Source: Streptomyces griseicoloratus (lineage in GTDB: Bacteria > Actinomycetota > Actinomycetes > Streptomycetales > Streptomycetaceae). From it: a DNA stretch of 64,000 bases. The notes under the pieces are model-generated. The model was not told the origin of the DNA. It searched no databases and saw only the letters and a program-made list of their open reading frames with translations. The stretch covers positions 1-64,000 of the forward strand of contig NZ_JACVQF010000221.1 in the NCBI RefSeq assembly GCF_014534645.1, written 5' to 3'. The position numbers and the translations under genes were made by a program. Shown piece by piece: positions 25,325-35,230 of this stretch (position 1 is the first letter of the stretch; the number at the start of each line of letters is the position of its first letter).

Positions 25325-27544
25325 GTGCCCCGCTTCAGCGTCATCATCCCCTGTTTCAAGGTGCAGGGCTTCCTGCGCGAGTGCCTCGACTCGGTCCTGG
25401 ACCAGTCCTACCGGGACATCGAGGTCATCGCCGTCGACGACTGCTCCCCGGACGGCTCGGGAGCGATCCTCGACGAGTACGCGGCCCGTGACGAGCGGGT
25501 GCGCGTGCTGCACCTGGAGGAGAACGCCGGCCTCGGCCGGGCCCGCAACGCCGGGATGCCGCACGCCACCGGCGACTACCTGTTCTTCCTGGACAGCGAC
25601 GACACCCTCACGCCGGGCGCCCTGCGCGCGATGACCGACCGGCTCGCGGAGACCGGCGACCCCGACGTGCTGGTCTTCGACTACGCGCGCACCTACTGGT
25701 GGGGCGGCACCCGCCGCAACGTCCTGGCGCGGGTGCTCGCCGAGGCGGGCGACGGCACGTTCACCGCCGCCGAGCGCCCGGAGATCCTCGACCTGCTGAT
25801 GGTGGTCTGGAACAAGGTCTACCGGCGCGACTTCGTCGAGCGCGAGGGCTTCACGTTCCCGCCGGGCTACTACGAGGACACGCCCTGGACGTTCCCGGTG
25901 ATGTTCAGCGCCCGGCGGATCGCCACGCTGGACCGCATCTGCCTGAACTACCGGCAGCGCCGCCAGGGCAACATCCTGTCCACCACCAGCCGCAAGCACT
26001 TCGACATCCACCAGCAGTACGAGCGGGTCTTCGCGTTCGTCGACGCCCGGCCGGAGCTGGCCGGGTGGCGGCCGTTCCTGCACGCCAAGATGGGCGAGCA
26101 CTGCCTGGACATCCTCGCCAAGCCGGACCGGCTGCCCCCGTCCGACAAGGCCGAGTTCTTCCGCCGGACCGCCGAGATGTTCCGGGCGTACCGGCCGGAG
26201 GGGGCCCGGGTCCGGCCCGAGCTGCGGGTGCTGGAGGGCGGTTACGCGGCCTACCGGCTGCGGCGGCAGTCCGGGCGGGCGGGCCGCGAGCTGGGGCGGC
26301 GGGCCGTACGGGCGCGCGGTGCGGTCGCCGGGCGCCTGGGGCGCGTCCGCACCGCGGTGCACACCCGCCGCCCGCTGGACCCGGACCTCGCCGTGTACTC
26401 GGCGTTCTCGCACCGGGGGATGCTCGGCGACCCCGCGGCGATCTACCACAAGGCGCGGGAGATCGCCCCGGGGCTGCGCGGGGTGTGGGTGGTGCGCGAC
26501 GAGGAGGACGCGGCCCTGCTGCCGCCCGGCACGGACCACGTGATCCTCGGCAGCCCCCGCTACCGCCGGGTGACCGAGCGGGCCACGTACCTGGTCAACA
26601 ACGTCAACTGGCCGGGGACCGTGCCCAAGCGCCCCGGCAGCGTCCACATCCACACCCACCAGGGCACCCCGCTCAAGTACATGGGCGCCGATCTGCTGGG
26701 CAAGCCCGGCGCACGGTACGGCGTCGACGTGCCGCAGATGCTGCGCCGCGCCGACCGCTGGGACTACAGCCTGGTCGCCAACCGGCACTCGGAGCTGGTG
26801 TGGGAGCGGGCCTACCCCTGCCACTTCACCTCGCTGCGGACCGGCAGCCCCCGCAACGACGTCCTGGTCGGCGCGCGGCCGGAGGACGGGGCCGGCTTCC
26901 GGCGCCGGCACGGCATCCCGGACGACCACCGGGTCGTGCTGTACGCGCCGACCCGCCGCGACTACCGGCGGGGCGGGTACGTCGAGCGGATCGACCTGGC
27001 CCGCCTCGCCGCCGACCTCGGCGACGGGCACACCCTGGTGGTCCGCCTGCACCCCTCGCTCGCCACGGGTCCCGCGCGCGGCATGGGCCTGTCCGAGCTG
27101 CACCGGCGGGGCGTGGTGGTCGACGCCACGGACGAGCCGCACGTCGAGGAGGTGATGCTCGCCTCCGACCTGCTGATCACCGACTACTCCGCCCTGATGT
27201 TCGACTACGCCAACCTGGACCGGCCGATCGTGATCCACGCCGACGACTGGGGCGCGTACGCGGCGAGCCGCGGCGCCTACTTCGACATCACCGCCGAGGC
27301 CCCGGGCCATGTGGCGCGCTCCTACCGGGAGCTGGCCTGGCTGCTGGCCTCCGGGGCGTGGCGGGACGAGGAGGCGGCGCGGCTGCGCTCCGCGTTCCGG
27401 GACCGGTTCTGCGAGTTCGACGACGGCCGGGCCGCCGAGCGGGTGGTGCGGACGCTGATGCTGGGCGAGCGGATGCCCGGTCCGGCGGCGGTCCCCCGCG
27501 CCCGCTCGGTCCCGGCCGGCCGCGACCTGCTCGCGTCCTCGTGA
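25325..27544 (+). CDS. GT2 glycosyltransferase fused to TagF-like domain; catalytic His replaced by Gln
   Basis: A 739-residue fusion, the closest paralogue of the 20676 gene. The GT2 part has intact VDDCSPD (Asp38, Asp39) and FLDSDD. In the TagF-like part HGTPLK reads QGTPLK (Gln446), while YAPTRRDYR, VVRLHP, TDYSALMFDYANLDRP and FCEFDDGRAAERVV are kept. The GTG start at 25325, with AAGGAG upstream, gives MPRFSVIIP. It starts 7 bases after the preceding stop, and its own stop overlaps the next start, so these genes form one operon. Confidence 0.9.
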   Translation: MPRFSVIIPCFKVQGFLRECLDSVLDQSYRDIEVIAVDDCSPDGSGAILDEYAARDERVRVLHLEENAGLGRARNAGMPHATGDYLFFLDSDDTLTPGALRAMTDRLAETGDPDVLVFDYARTYWWGGTRRNVLARVLAEAGDGTFTAAERPEILDLLMVVWNKVYRRDFVEREGFTFPPGYYEDTPWTFPVMFSARRIATLDRICLNYRQRRQGNILSTTSRKHFDIHQQYERVFAFVDARPELAGWRPFLHAKMGEHCLDILAKPDRLPPSDKAEFFRRTAEMFRAYRPEGARVRPELRVLEGGYAAYRLRRQSGRAGRELGRRAVRARGAVAGRLGRVRTAVHTRRPLDPDLAVYSAFSHRGMLGDPAAIYHKAREIAPGLRGVWVVRDEEDAALLPPGTDHVILGSPRYRRVTERATYLVNNVNWPGTVPKRPGSVHIHTHQGTPLKYMGADLLGKPGARYGVDVPQMLRRADRWDYSLVANRHSELVWERAYPCHFTSLRTGSPRNDVLVGARPEDGAGFRRRHGIPDDHRVVLYAPTRRDYRRGGYVERIDLARLAADLGDGHTLVVRLHPSLATGPARGMGLSELHRRGVVVDATDEPHVEEVMLASDLLITDYSALMFDYANLDRPIVIHADDWGAYAASRGAYFDITAEAPGHVARSYRELAWLLASGAWRDEEAARLRSAFRDRFCEFDDGRAAERVVRTLMLGERMPGPAAVPRARSVPAGRDLLASS

Positions 27545-28818
27545 GGCCGCGCACCTGGGTGCTGGTCCTGGCCGCGGCGTTCGCCGTGCTCCAGCTCGCC
27601 AACGTCACCGGCCGGGACACCCCCGACACCAAGAACTACCTGTCGTACGCCCTGAGCCTGCGCGGTGAGAGCAAGCGGGAGGCGGCCGCGGCCACCATCG
27701 ACTACGTGTGTCTGAGCGCCGCGACGAAAGCGCGTCGCGACCAGAGCGTGGACGTGGTGCGCTTCCACCGGCCGGACCCCACCGAGCGGGTGACGGACGA
27801 GTGCCGGCGGGCGCAGTGGCGGGTGGTGGAGCCGCGGCTGGCGGCCGGGCAGACCGGCGGGCACACCGTGCCGTACATGACGGACCGCTTCATGCGGATC
27901 TTCGAGGCGCGGCCCGGCTACCCGGTGTTCCTGGTGCCGTTCATCTCCCTGTTCGGCGTGACGTGGGGGCTGTGGGCGGCGGGTGTGGTCGTCACGGTGG
28001 CGGGCGGGGTGCTCGCCTTCCTGATCCTGCGCACCCTGTCGGTACCGGTGCCGCTCGCGCTGACCGGGCAGGCGCTGTACTACGTGCTGCCGTGCGGCAC
28101 GACCGCCATGCGTCCGATGACCGAGGGGCTGCTGATGGCGCTGACCCTGGCGGCGGTGTGGGGCTGTGCGCTGGTGCTGCGCGGGCGGCGTGAGCGGGCG
28201 GGCCTCGCGCTGGTCGCCGGGTCGCTGGCCGCGCTGTTCGCCGTGAAGCACTCCCAGGCGCTGTTCCTCGGGCTGTGTCTGGCGGGGGCGGGCGCGGTGA
28301 CCGTGCTGGTCCGGCACCGGCGGGGCCGGCCGCCGGGCCGGGGCGTGCCGGCGCTGGCCGGGGTGGGGCTGGCCGCCGCGCTCGGCACGGTGCTGCTGGC
28401 CCGGCTGCTGCACTACCCGTCCGAGTCCGACAGCATGCAGGACCTGCTGACGGGCCACTTCGCCCGGCCCGACCGGGAGCATCCGTGGCGGGAGTTCTGG
28501 CAGTTGCAGGGCAACTTCTGGGTGGAGTGGCTGCGCCGGCAGCTGTGGGAGCCGCTGTTCCTGGCGGCCCTGGGCGCCGGGGCGTGGGGTGCGCTGCGGC
28601 AGCGGCCGTTCGGTGTCTTCCTGGTCGCCGCGGCGTTCACCGGAATCCTCACGCAGGCGGCGCATCCGGACATCAACATCTGGGGCGAGCGGCTGATCGT
28701 GCTGGCGTGGCTGCTGCCGGTGGTGGGGCTGCCGCTGCTGCTGGAGCCGGTGGTGCGGGGCCGCCGGGTGGCGCTGCCGGCCCAGGGGCACGCCGATCGG
28801 GCGCAGTCGGTGAGGTGA
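27541..28818 (+). CDS. Polytopic membrane protein, possible GT-C glycosyltransferase
   Basis: A 425-residue protein starting with GTG that overlaps the preceding stop by four bases (GTGA). One N-terminal transmembrane segment (TWVLVLAAAFAVLQLANV) is followed by an extracytoplasmic loop of about 100 residues with several charged positions (DTPDTKNYLSYALSLRGESK), then eight or so further segments. The topology resembles GT-C enzymes that use lipid-linked sugars, but I cannot identify the usual catalytic Asp with certainty. Tight coupling to the fusion genes points to a role in the same glycopolymer. Confidence 0.75.
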   Translation: MRPRTWVLVLAAAFAVLQLANVTGRDTPDTKNYLSYALSLRGESKREAAAATIDYVCLSAATKARRDQSVDVVRFHRPDPTERVTDECRRAQWRVVEPRLAAGQTGGHTVPYMTDRFMRIFEARPGYPVFLVPFISLFGVTWGLWAAGVVVTVAGGVLAFLILRTLSVPVPLALTGQALYYVLPCGTTAMRPMTEGLLMALTLAAVWGCALVLRGRRERAGLALVAGSLAALFAVKHSQALFLGLCLAGAGAVTVLVRHRRGRPPGRGVPALAGVGLAAALGTVLLARLLHYPSESDSMQDLLTGHFARPDREHPWREFWQLQGNFWVEWLRRQLWEPLFLAALGAGAWGALRQRPFGVFLVAAAFTGILTQAAHPDINIWGERLIVLAWLLPVVGLPLLLEPVVRGRRVALPAQGHADRAQSVR

Positions 28819-28912
28819 CGTTCTCACCCGATGAGGTGAGGTGAGGTCACGGCGTTGACCCGCACGGGAACGTACGACAAATGTCCCGAATGCCCCCCTC
28901 TTCGATCCTGCC

Positions 28913-30463
28913 GTGAGCGCCGGAGTCCTCGTCCGGCGGTCCGTGCTCGGCGCGACGGCGCTGCGCGGCGGCCGCATCCGGCCCTCCCCGTTCCAGGTCT
29001 TCGGCTTCCTGTTCTGGCTGCTGATGCTCCTGGCCCACTGGGCGGTCCCGCTGTGCTGCGACGCGGGTCAGCACGCGGCCGTCGTCGAGCGCCTGAAGGA
29101 CGACCTGCTCCGTCCGCGCCATCCGATGGCCGACCTGCCGGGCGCGGGCAGCGCGTACTACTCGCCGTACGCCGTCGCGCAGGGGGCGTTCGCCCGGGTG
29201 ACGGGGCTGGGCGGCTGGGAGGTGGTGCGGCTCTCCGGGCCGCTGAACCTGCTGGTGCTGCTGACGGGCCTCGGCGCCTTCGTGAAGGTGCTGACGCCCC
29301 GGCCGTGGGCGCCGGTGCTGGCGCTGGGCGCGATGACGCTGCTGTGGGGGACCGAGCGGGCCTGGTGGAGCGGCTACCTCGGGCTGATGTCGATGACGGG
29401 CAACCTCGGCTACCCGTCGACGTTCGCCATCGGGCTCACCTTCTGGGCCTGGGCACTGACCGGGGCGCGGGCGCGGGACACCCGCCGGGTGCGGTACGTG
29501 GGCCCGAGCGGACGGCGCGGATTCGCCGGGTACGCGGGCCTGGGCGCCCTCTACGGCGTGATTCTGCTGGTCCACCCGATCACGTCGGTGGCGGCGGTGC
29601 TGGGGGCGGTGGCGCTGATCGCCGGGTGGGAGCGGGGGTGGCGGTGGGCGGTCGCCGGCCGCTGGGCGCTGACCACCGCGACCGCGCTGCTGACGGCGGC
29701 GGTCTGGCCGTACTTCGACGTGTTCGCGCTGGTCGGGGACGACAGCGTGGACGGGATGCACCGCGTCCTGTACCTGCGCCTGCCCGGCGAGTTCTGGCTG
29801 GCGCTGCTCGGCCTGCCGGCGCTGTGGCTGCGCGGGCGCCGCTCGGCGCGCGACCCGCTGGTGCTGATGTTCGCGCTGGACTGCGCGGTGGTGGCGTACG
29901 GCTGGGTCAGCGGCCACTACACCTACGGCCGGATCCTCGGGCTCACGCTGGTGCCGCTGCAGTTCGCGCTGGCGGTGGAGCTGGCGGCACCCCGGCCGTG
30001 GCGGCGGTGGCGGCGGGCGCTGGGCTGGACGGCGGCCGCGGGGGCCCTGCTGGGGTTCCTCACGGTCCACGCCGGGGCGGTCGTGCCGCGCGCGCTGGAC
30101 CCGGTCGGCTTCCGGCAGCCGCCCGACTGGCCCGGTTACGCGTGGGCGGCGCGGTACATCGGGCCCGGCGAGGTGGTGATCAGCGACGGCTACTACGCCG
30201 GTCACGCGATCGCCGGCTACGGGCCGAACCTCGCCGCTCCCGCCTGGCCGGACCCGTCCCTGGACGAGCGGGAGCGCAGGCGGCGCGTGGCCGACGTCGA
30301 GGCGTACCTCGCCGCCGGTTCGACCCGCGCCGAGCGCACCGCGATCGCCCGCCGCTACCGCGTGCGCTGGCTGCTGCTGACGCGCTGGCACCCGGTGCCC
30401 GAGGAGGCCGTGGTGGTGGCGTGGAGCGAGCGGACGGGCGAGGTGCTGGCGCGGGTCGGCTGA
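28913..30463 (+). CDS. Polytopic membrane protein, paralogue of the 43028-44548 gene
   Basis: A 516-residue integral membrane protein with about ten transmembrane segments and a C-terminal soluble tail. It shares a clear pattern with the protein at 43028-44548: an AAVVERL stretch after TM1, YYSPYAVA, LLWGTE, WPYFDVF, YLRLPGEFWLAL, RDPLVLMF and SGHYTYGR. Start is GTG with no obvious ribosome binding site. The long loop with charged residues after TM1 suggests a GT-C-like or lipid-linked sugar enzyme of unknown substrate. Confidence 0.75.
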   Translation: MSAGVLVRRSVLGATALRGGRIRPSPFQVFGFLFWLLMLLAHWAVPLCCDAGQHAAVVERLKDDLLRPRHPMADLPGAGSAYYSPYAVAQGAFARVTGLGGWEVVRLSGPLNLLVLLTGLGAFVKVLTPRPWAPVLALGAMTLLWGTERAWWSGYLGLMSMTGNLGYPSTFAIGLTFWAWALTGARARDTRRVRYVGPSGRRGFAGYAGLGALYGVILLVHPITSVAAVLGAVALIAGWERGWRWAVAGRWALTTATALLTAAVWPYFDVFALVGDDSVDGMHRVLYLRLPGEFWLALLGLPALWLRGRRSARDPLVLMFALDCAVVAYGWVSGHYTYGRILGLTLVPLQFALAVELAAPRPWRRWRRALGWTAAAGALLGFLTVHAGAVVPRALDPVGFRQPPDWPGYAWAARYIGPGEVVISDGYYAGHAIAGYGPNLAAPAWPDPSLDERERRRRVADVEAYLAAGSTRAERTAIARRYRVRWLLLTRWHPVPEEAVVVAWSERTGEVLARVG

Positions 30464-30480
30464 GCGGGACGGGCAGGGTG

Positions 30481-30894
30481 CTACTCGATGACCAGCTCGA
30501 CCGGGATGTTGCCGCGGGTGGCGTTGGAGTAGGGGCAGACCTGGTGGGCCTGCTCGACCAGCTTGCGGCCGGTCGCCTCGTCCACGCCCTCGGGCAGCTC
30601 GACCCGGAGGGTCACGGCGAGCGCGAAGCCCTCGCCCTGCTTGCCGAGGCCGACCTCGGCGGTCACCGCGGCGTCGCTGACGTCGACCTTCGCCTGCCGG
30701 CCGACGAGGCCGAGGGCGCTGCCGAAGCAGGCCGCGTACCCGGCGGCGAACAGCTGCTCCGGGTTGGTGCCCTGCCCGTTGCCGCCGAGCTCCACCGGGG
30801 CGGCGAGCGCGAGGTCCAGCTTGCCGTCGGAGCTGACGGCACGGCCGTCGCGGCCGTGGGTGGCGGTGGCGGCGGCGGTGTAGAGCGCGTCCAT
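30481..30894 (-). CDS. ohrA: Organic hydroperoxide resistance protein (Ohr/OsmC family)
   Basis: The 137-residue thiol peroxidase reduces organic hydroperoxides. Both reactive cysteines are present, Cys56 (GYAACFGSAL) and Cys120 (QVCPYSNATRGNI), with the N-terminal Arg pair region (HGRDGR) that activates them. It is divergent from ohrR with a palindromic operator between. This stress pair interrupts the glycopolymer locus and appears functionally separate. Confidence 0.95.
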   Translation of the reverse strand: MDALYTAAATATHGRDGRAVSSDGKLDLALAAPVELGGNGQGTNPEQLFAAGYAACFGSALGLVGRQAKVDVSDAAVTAEVGLGKQGEGFALAVTLRVELPEGVDEATGRKLVEQAHQVCPYSNATRGNIPVELVIE

Positions 30895-30967
30895 GGAAGA
30901 CCATCCCTCTCATCAAGGTCGTGTCGTGGCGACCGGAGCCGCCCTGTGACCACGAGTAGAGCACACA

Positions 30968-30989
30968 ATTAAGTTGTGCACAACTAAAT
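30968..30989. promoter_or_regulatory. Predicted OhrR operator
   Basis: A 22-bp palindrome with perfect core agttgtgcacaact (30972-30985) and matching AATT/AAAT flanks apart from the pair next to the core lies between ohrA and ohrR, 26 bp before the ohrR start. It is AT-rich compared with its surroundings, as MarR/OhrR operators usually are. Confidence 0.8.
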
Positions 30990-31014
30990 GGCGCCCAAAC
31001 GCTACCCTGGGGGC

Positions 31015-31485
31015 ATGACCATGCCCGCAGCGGACTGGCTCCGCCTCGACCAGCAGATCTGCTTCTCCCTGAACGCCGCCTCCCGCGCCTTCGGCGGCGT
31101 CTACCGCGTGGTCCTCAAGGACCTCGGCCTCACCTACCCGCAGTACCTGGTGATGCTGGTGCTGTGGGAGCACGGCGAGCTGCCGGTGAAGAAGCTCGGC
31201 GAGCATCTGCGCCTGGACTCCGGCACCCTGTCGCCGCTGCTCAAGCGGCTGGAGGCGGCCGGTCTGGTCCGGCGGGAGCGCAGTGCGCGGGACGAGCGGT
31301 CGGTGCGGGTGCGGCCGACCGGGGAGGGCGTCGCGCTGCGCGAGCGGGCCGTCGAGGTGCCGCGCCGGATAGCCGCCGCGACCGGCTTCGACCTCGCGGA
31401 GCTCCAGGACCTGCGTTCCCGGCTGGAGCGCCTCACGACCGCGCTGGACGGGGCGGAGCTGCCGGAGACGGCCGGGCGGGGCTAG
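31015..31485 (+). CDS. ohrR: MarR-family peroxide-sensing repressor OhrR
   Basis: A 156-residue winged-helix repressor. Cys16 in [11 protein letters not shown] corresponds to the single N-terminal sensing cysteine of OhrR proteins. The DNA-binding part is clear ([20 protein letters not shown], then [14 protein letters not shown]). Start ATG 31015 (MTMPAADW) is chosen over 30988 because the earlier start lies inside the operator. It should repress ohrA and itself until oxidised by organic peroxide. Its last 53 bases overlap the open frame of the convergent GT39-type gene. Confidence 0.93.
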   Translation: MTMPAADWLRLDQQICFSLNAASRAFGGVYRVVLKDLGLTYPQYLVMLVLWEHGELPVKKLGEHLRLDSGTLSPLLKRLEAAGLVRRERSARDERSVRVRPTGEGVALRERAVEVPRRIAAATGFDLAELQDLRSRLERLTTALDGAELPETAGRG

Positions 31486-33427
31486 AGGCCGTCCGCCGAG
31501 CCGCACCGTCCGCCCGTCCGCCCGTCCGCCCGTCCGCCCGTCCGCCCGGCGGGCCTGTCCCACCCTTCGGCGGAGGGTGGGCCCGCGTCGAGCGGAGGTG
31601 CCCCCTGTGCGGGAGCGTGCCAGGCGTCGCGGAGCGGGTGGCGCGGTTCTGCGAACATCCGCTGTGCCGGTCCGGCGAGCTCCCGCGCCTGGCTGGTCGA
31701 CCGTGCGACCGCGAGGCGCCCGGGCGCCGTCGGTGGCGTGCCTCCGGCACGGGCGGAGCCGAGCGCGGGGAGTCGGCGTCCGGTGACGACACGGCGGCCG
31801 GGCGTGCCGGACCCGCGGCCGCGGCGCGGTCCGCCGGGCGGCCTGTGGGCACGCCGCCGCGCCGACGCGGACCTGGCGGCCCCGGCGCGGTCCGCCGGGC
31901 GGGCTCCGGGCGCGCCGCTGCGCCGACGCGGACGTAGAGGCGGAGGGTCGCGCCGGCGGTGGCGCCGGGCCGGGTGTGTTCCTCGCGGAGGGCGAAGTGG
32001 TCCCGCACGAGCATGAGCTTGGCGCGGTCGGCCGGGTCGGACGGACGGCCGTCCCCCCGCAGGGCGTACGGCTCCACGACGACCCACACCCGGTCCGGTC
32101 CCGCCAGCCTGCGGCGCAGCTCGGCCGGTCCGACCTCACGGCCGTACAGCGTGCCGGACTTGGGCCCGGACTCGCTCAGCGCCAGGTCCCGCGCCCCCGC
32201 GAAGGCGGCCGGATACGCGAGCGCCGCGCGCCGCGCGATGGACGGCAGGAACAGCACCGCGTCGCCGGGGCGGATCTCGCGCGCGGCGAGGGCGGAGACG
32301 GCGGCGAGGTTGTCGGCGCGGGTCGCGGGGGTGCGGTCCACGCGGTGCAGGGGGAGGTGCTGGAGGAAGGCGAGGGCGACGGCGACGACACCGGCGAGGG
32401 CGACGACGGGGCGGGCGCGCACCGGACGCCGGCCACCGGGCCACAGCCGCCCCACCGCACCGGCCACCCGTTCCGCGCCGGCCGCCGCCAGCAACGGCGC
32501 CCCCGCCAGCGCGTACAGCACGTACCGGTCGTCGTACACCGGCCGCACCTGCGAGATGCCCATCAGCAACGCGGGCGGCACCACCGCCAACGGCCCCGCG
32601 ACGACGGCCAGCCGCCGGCGGCCCAGCCCGAGGACCGCGAGCGCCACGCACCCCCAGAACAGGGGCCCCGCAGGCGCCGCCACGAAGCCGCGCAGCACCC
32701 GCTCCGCGCTCCCCCACCCCGGCACCGGCAGCCACCCCACCTGCCCCGCCTGGGCCCGCGAGACGATCACCAGTGGCGCCAGGACCACCCCCGCCGCGAC
32801 CGCCGCCCGGCCCCAGCCCCACCACACCGCCCGCCCCGCCCGGACCAGCGCCAGCGTCACCGCGTGCGCGCACAGCACCAGCACCGCCAGTTCGTGCAGC
32901 AGGCAGGTCACGGCGACCACGAGGCCGTACGGCCACCACGCGCGGGCGGCCCCGCCCAGCGCCCGCACCAGCAGCAGCGTCGCCCCCGCCGCGCCGGCCG
33001 CGACCAGCGCGTAGGAGCGGCCCTCCTGGGCGTAGTGGCCGGCCAGCGGCGTGACCGCGTAGAGCAGGCCCGCCCACAGCCCGACGCGCGGCCGGGCCAG
33101 CCGGGTGCCGAGCGCCGCGACCAGCCCCGCCGTCGCGGCGGCACCGCACACCGACGGCAGCCGGAGGACGACCTCGCCGGGCGCGGGGTCGACGGCCAGG
33201 ACGGCGTGCATCAGCAGGTAGTACAGGCCGTGCACGGCGTCCACGCCGTGCAGCAGCCGCCAGATCTGCGGCACCGCGCGCCGCGCGACCTGGAAGGTCA
33301 CCGCCTCGTCGCGCCACATGCCGCCGCGGCCCACTCCCCACAGCCCGATCGCGAGCATGACGGCCGTGGGAACCGCCACGGCCACGAGACCCGCCCGGCC
33401 GGCCTTCCCCGCATCCCCGCTCACCAC
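31433..33427 (-). CDS. GT39-type membrane glycosyltransferase with extended C-terminus
   Basis: The frame encodes 664 residues. The N-terminal part is a polytopic membrane protein with [20 protein letters not shown] in the first extracytoplasmic loop; the Asp-Glu pair fits the catalytic motif of GT39/PMT-like enzymes that use polyprenyl-phosphate sugars. About ten transmembrane segments follow and a soluble domain ends near LRLYVRVG (about 31930). The last 165 or so codons are low-complexity Arg/Pro/Ala sequence that reads through a 61-bp tandem duplication and an 8-bp repeat array into the 3' end of ohrR. I infer that the original stop was lost; translation this far is doubtful. Confidence 0.78.
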   Translation of the reverse strand: MVSGDAGKAGRAGLVAVAVPTAVMLAIGLWGVGRGGMWRDEAVTFQVARRAVPQIWRLLHGVDAVHGLYYLLMHAVLAVDPAPGEVVLRLPSVCGAAATAGLVAALGTRLARPRVGLWAGLLYAVTPLAGHYAQEGRSYALVAAGAAGATLLLVRALGGAARAWWPYGLVVAVTCLLHELAVLVLCAHAVTLALVRAGRAVWWGWGRAAVAAGVVLAPLVIVSRAQAGQVGWLPVPGWGSAERVLRGFVAAPAGPLFWGCVALAVLGLGRRRLAVVAGPLAVVPPALLMGISQVRPVYDDRYVLYALAGAPLLAAAGAERVAGAVGRLWPGGRRPVRARPVVALAGVVAVALAFLQHLPLHRVDRTPATRADNLAAVSALAAREIRPGDAVLFLPSIARRAALAYPAAFAGARDLALSESGPKSGTLYGREVGPAELRRRLAGPDRVWVVVEPYALRGDGRPSDPADRAKLMLVRDHFALREEHTRPGATAGATLRLYVRVGAAARPEPARRTAPGPPGPRRRGGVPTGRPADRAAAAGPARPAAVSSPDADSPRSAPPVPEARHRRRPGASRSHGRPARRGSSPDRHSGCSQNRATRSATPGTLPHRGHLRSTRAHPPPKGGTGPPGGRADGRTGGRADGAARRTASSPARPSPAAPPRPARS
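31508..31547. repeat. Five 8-bp tandem repeats (gtccgccc)
   Basis: Five perfect copies of gtccgccc lie between the ohrR stop and the body of the GT39-type gene. The unit is not a multiple of three, so copy-number change would shift the readthrough frame of the latter. Confidence 0.95.
31823..31941. repeat. 61-bp imperfect tandem duplication
   Basis: Bases 31823-31880 and 31884-31941 match at about 50 of 58 positions with an offset of 61 bases. The offset is not a multiple of three, so the duplication shifts the frame at the 3' end of the GT39-type gene. Confidence 0.85.
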
Positions 33428-33518
33428 GGGCCCGATTTTGTGGGTTTAACAGCCCTTTGACGTCGATTTGCGCGTAACCGCGCTCATATGGCATTCGTAC
33501 GGCTTACGATCCGCCGTG

Positions 33519-35213
33519 ATGAGCCCTCACCTCCCCCAGGTCGCCCAGGTCGGCATCGTCGTCATCGGGTACGACGACGCGGCCCATGTCGCGGACGCCG
33601 TCCGCTCGGCGCTGGCGCAGGGGCCGGTCGTCCGCGAGGTCGTCGCCGTCGACGACTGCTCGACGGACGGCAGCGCGGAACTGCTCGCCCACCTGGCCAC
33701 GTCGGAGCCGCGACTGACGGTGATCCGTCGCCCGGCCAACAGCGGCGGCTGCGGCACCCCGCGCAACACCGGCCTGGACGCGGTGACCTCCCCGTACGTG
33801 ATGTTCCTGGACAGTGACGACGTGCTGCCGCCGGGCGCGGCCCAGGCGCTGCTGACGGCGGCGGCCGAGGAGGGCGCGCAGGTCGCGAGCGGGTTGTGCG
33901 TGCGCCGTGAGCTGCCGTCGGGGCGCGAGACGCCGTGGGAGGCGCCGCTGTACGCGACGCGCGCGGTCGTCGAGCACCCCGTCCTGCTCCCCCGTCTGGT
34001 CCGCGACAGGCTGTGCGTCGGCAAGCTCTACCGCACCGGCTTCCTGCGCGAGCACGGCATCCGGTTCCCCGAGGGCCGCTTCCGCTACGAGGACATCGTC
34101 TTCGCCGCGCGCGTACTGGCCGCCGGCCCGCGCATCGCCCTGGTCCCGGACCGGGTCTACGTGTGGCACGTGCGCCGGTCCGCCGAACGGCTGTCGATCT
34201 CGCTCGACCGGGCCGGGATCGACGACTGGCGGGCGCGCACCCGGGCGTGCCGGCTCGCCCACGAGACCCTGCTCGGTGCCGGGCAGAAGGAGGTCGCGCG
34301 GGCGGCGCGGGACAAGTTCCTGGACCACGAGCTGCGCATGTACGTGCGCGAGCTGGGGTTGCGGGACGCGCACTACCGGCGTGCGTGGTGGGCGCACGCG
34401 CGGGCGTACCTCGCGGAGTACGACGCCGACGACTGGGCCCGTGACCCGGGCGCGCCGGGGCGGCTCGTCGGCCGGGTGGTGCTGGCCTCCCCGGAGCCGC
34501 GCGACCTGCCCCGGCTGCGGGAGCTGGCGTCCCGCCCGGCGCGTCTGCGCCCGCCGTACGCCCGCGCCGCCCGGGGGCCGGGCCATTCAGACACTGGGGG
34601 AGGCACGCCCGTCTGGTCGGCCGACCTGCCCGGGGTCACCCTGGAGGCGCTGCTGGCCCGGCCCGTGGACGCCCTTCCGCTGGCCGTCGACGCGGCGCTG
34701 CGGCCCCGCGCGCGTGGCACCCGTCTGCGGCTGCGCCTGCACGAGCTGTACGGCCGGCTGGCCGAGGCCGGGCCGGAGTCCGTGGACGTCGAGTGGCGGC
34801 GACGGGAGGACGGGCGCACGCGTGCGTGCCGTACCGCCGTGCTCGTCCCGACGACCACCGGTGCCACCTGGACGGCCCGGGCGGACGTGGATCTGGCGGA
34901 CCTGGCCGCGCTCGGCGCCGGCACCTGGGACCTGTACCTGCGGGTGCGTTTCCGGGACGGCGCCAGCCGCGAGGTCACGGCGCACGCGTACGCGGGCCCC
35001 GGGCTGCTGCGCCGTCGCGCCCTGCCGAGCGCCCGGCACGCCGTCCTGCTCGTCCAGCCGTACGCCACGCACTCCGGCGCGCTGGCGCTGCGGCTGGCGC
35101 CCGGGGTGCGCGGGGTGGGGGCGGTGGTGCGCGGCAGGCTGCGGCGCCTGATTCACCGAGTCCGGATGAGGGACCATGGTCACCGGGGCTCCGGGACACC
35201 GAGGGGCCACTGA
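33519..35213 (+). CDS. GT2 glycosyltransferase with C-terminal accessory region
   Basis: A 564-residue protein. Residues 1 to about 230 form a GT-A fold with VDDCSTDGSAE, NSGGCGTPRNTGLD and FLDSDD, all intact, so it should be active. A helical segment (about 230-310) and a beta-rich C-terminal region (about 350-550, including RLRLRLHELYGRLAEAG) follow, without a TagF signature. The gene at 41236 has the same architecture. Start is ATG 33519; the immediately preceding GTG 33516 is possible. galE follows 17 bp after its stop, so the two are probably co-transcribed. Confidence 0.88.
   Translation: MSPHLPQVAQVGIVVIGYDDAAHVADAVRSALAQGPVVREVVAVDDCSTDGSAELLAHLATSEPRLTVIRRPANSGGCGTPRNTGLDAVTSPYVMFLDSDDVLPPGAAQALLTAAAEEGAQVASGLCVRRELPSGRETPWEAPLYATRAVVEHPVLLPRLVRDRLCVGKLYRTGFLREHGIRFPEGRFRYEDIVFAARVLAAGPRIALVPDRVYVWHVRRSAERLSISLDRAGIDDWRARTRACRLAHETLLGAGQKEVARAARDKFLDHELRMYVRELGLRDAHYRRAWWAHARAYLAEYDADDWARDPGAPGRLVGRVVLASPEPRDLPRLRELASRPARLRPPYARAARGPGHSDTGGGTPVWSADLPGVTLEALLARPVDALPLAVDAALRPRARGTRLRLRLHELYGRLAEAGPESVDVEWRRREDGRTRACRTAVLVPTTTGATWTARADVDLADLAALGAGTWDLYLRVRFRDGASREVTAHAYAGPGLLRRRALPSARHAVLLVQPYATHSGALALRLAPGVRGVGAVVRGRLRRLIHRVRMRDHGHRGSGTPRGH
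34585..34606 (+). repeat. Short element in the GT2 gene (cattcagacactgggggaggc)
   Basis: A low-complexity insertion encoding HSDTGGGTP sits in the linker between the glycosyltransferase and the C-terminal region. The cactgggggaggc part resembles the end of the element in the ATPase gene at 15701-15730. I recall such strings as recurrent in Streptomyces. Confidence 0.45.
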
Positions 35214-35230
35214 CGAGGGGACGGCCGCAC

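Noticed and set aside
30968-30989. Rho-independent terminator between ohrA and ohrR
   Set aside because: The palindrome lies between divergent starts, has no loop and is AT-rich, which fits an operator better than a terminator.
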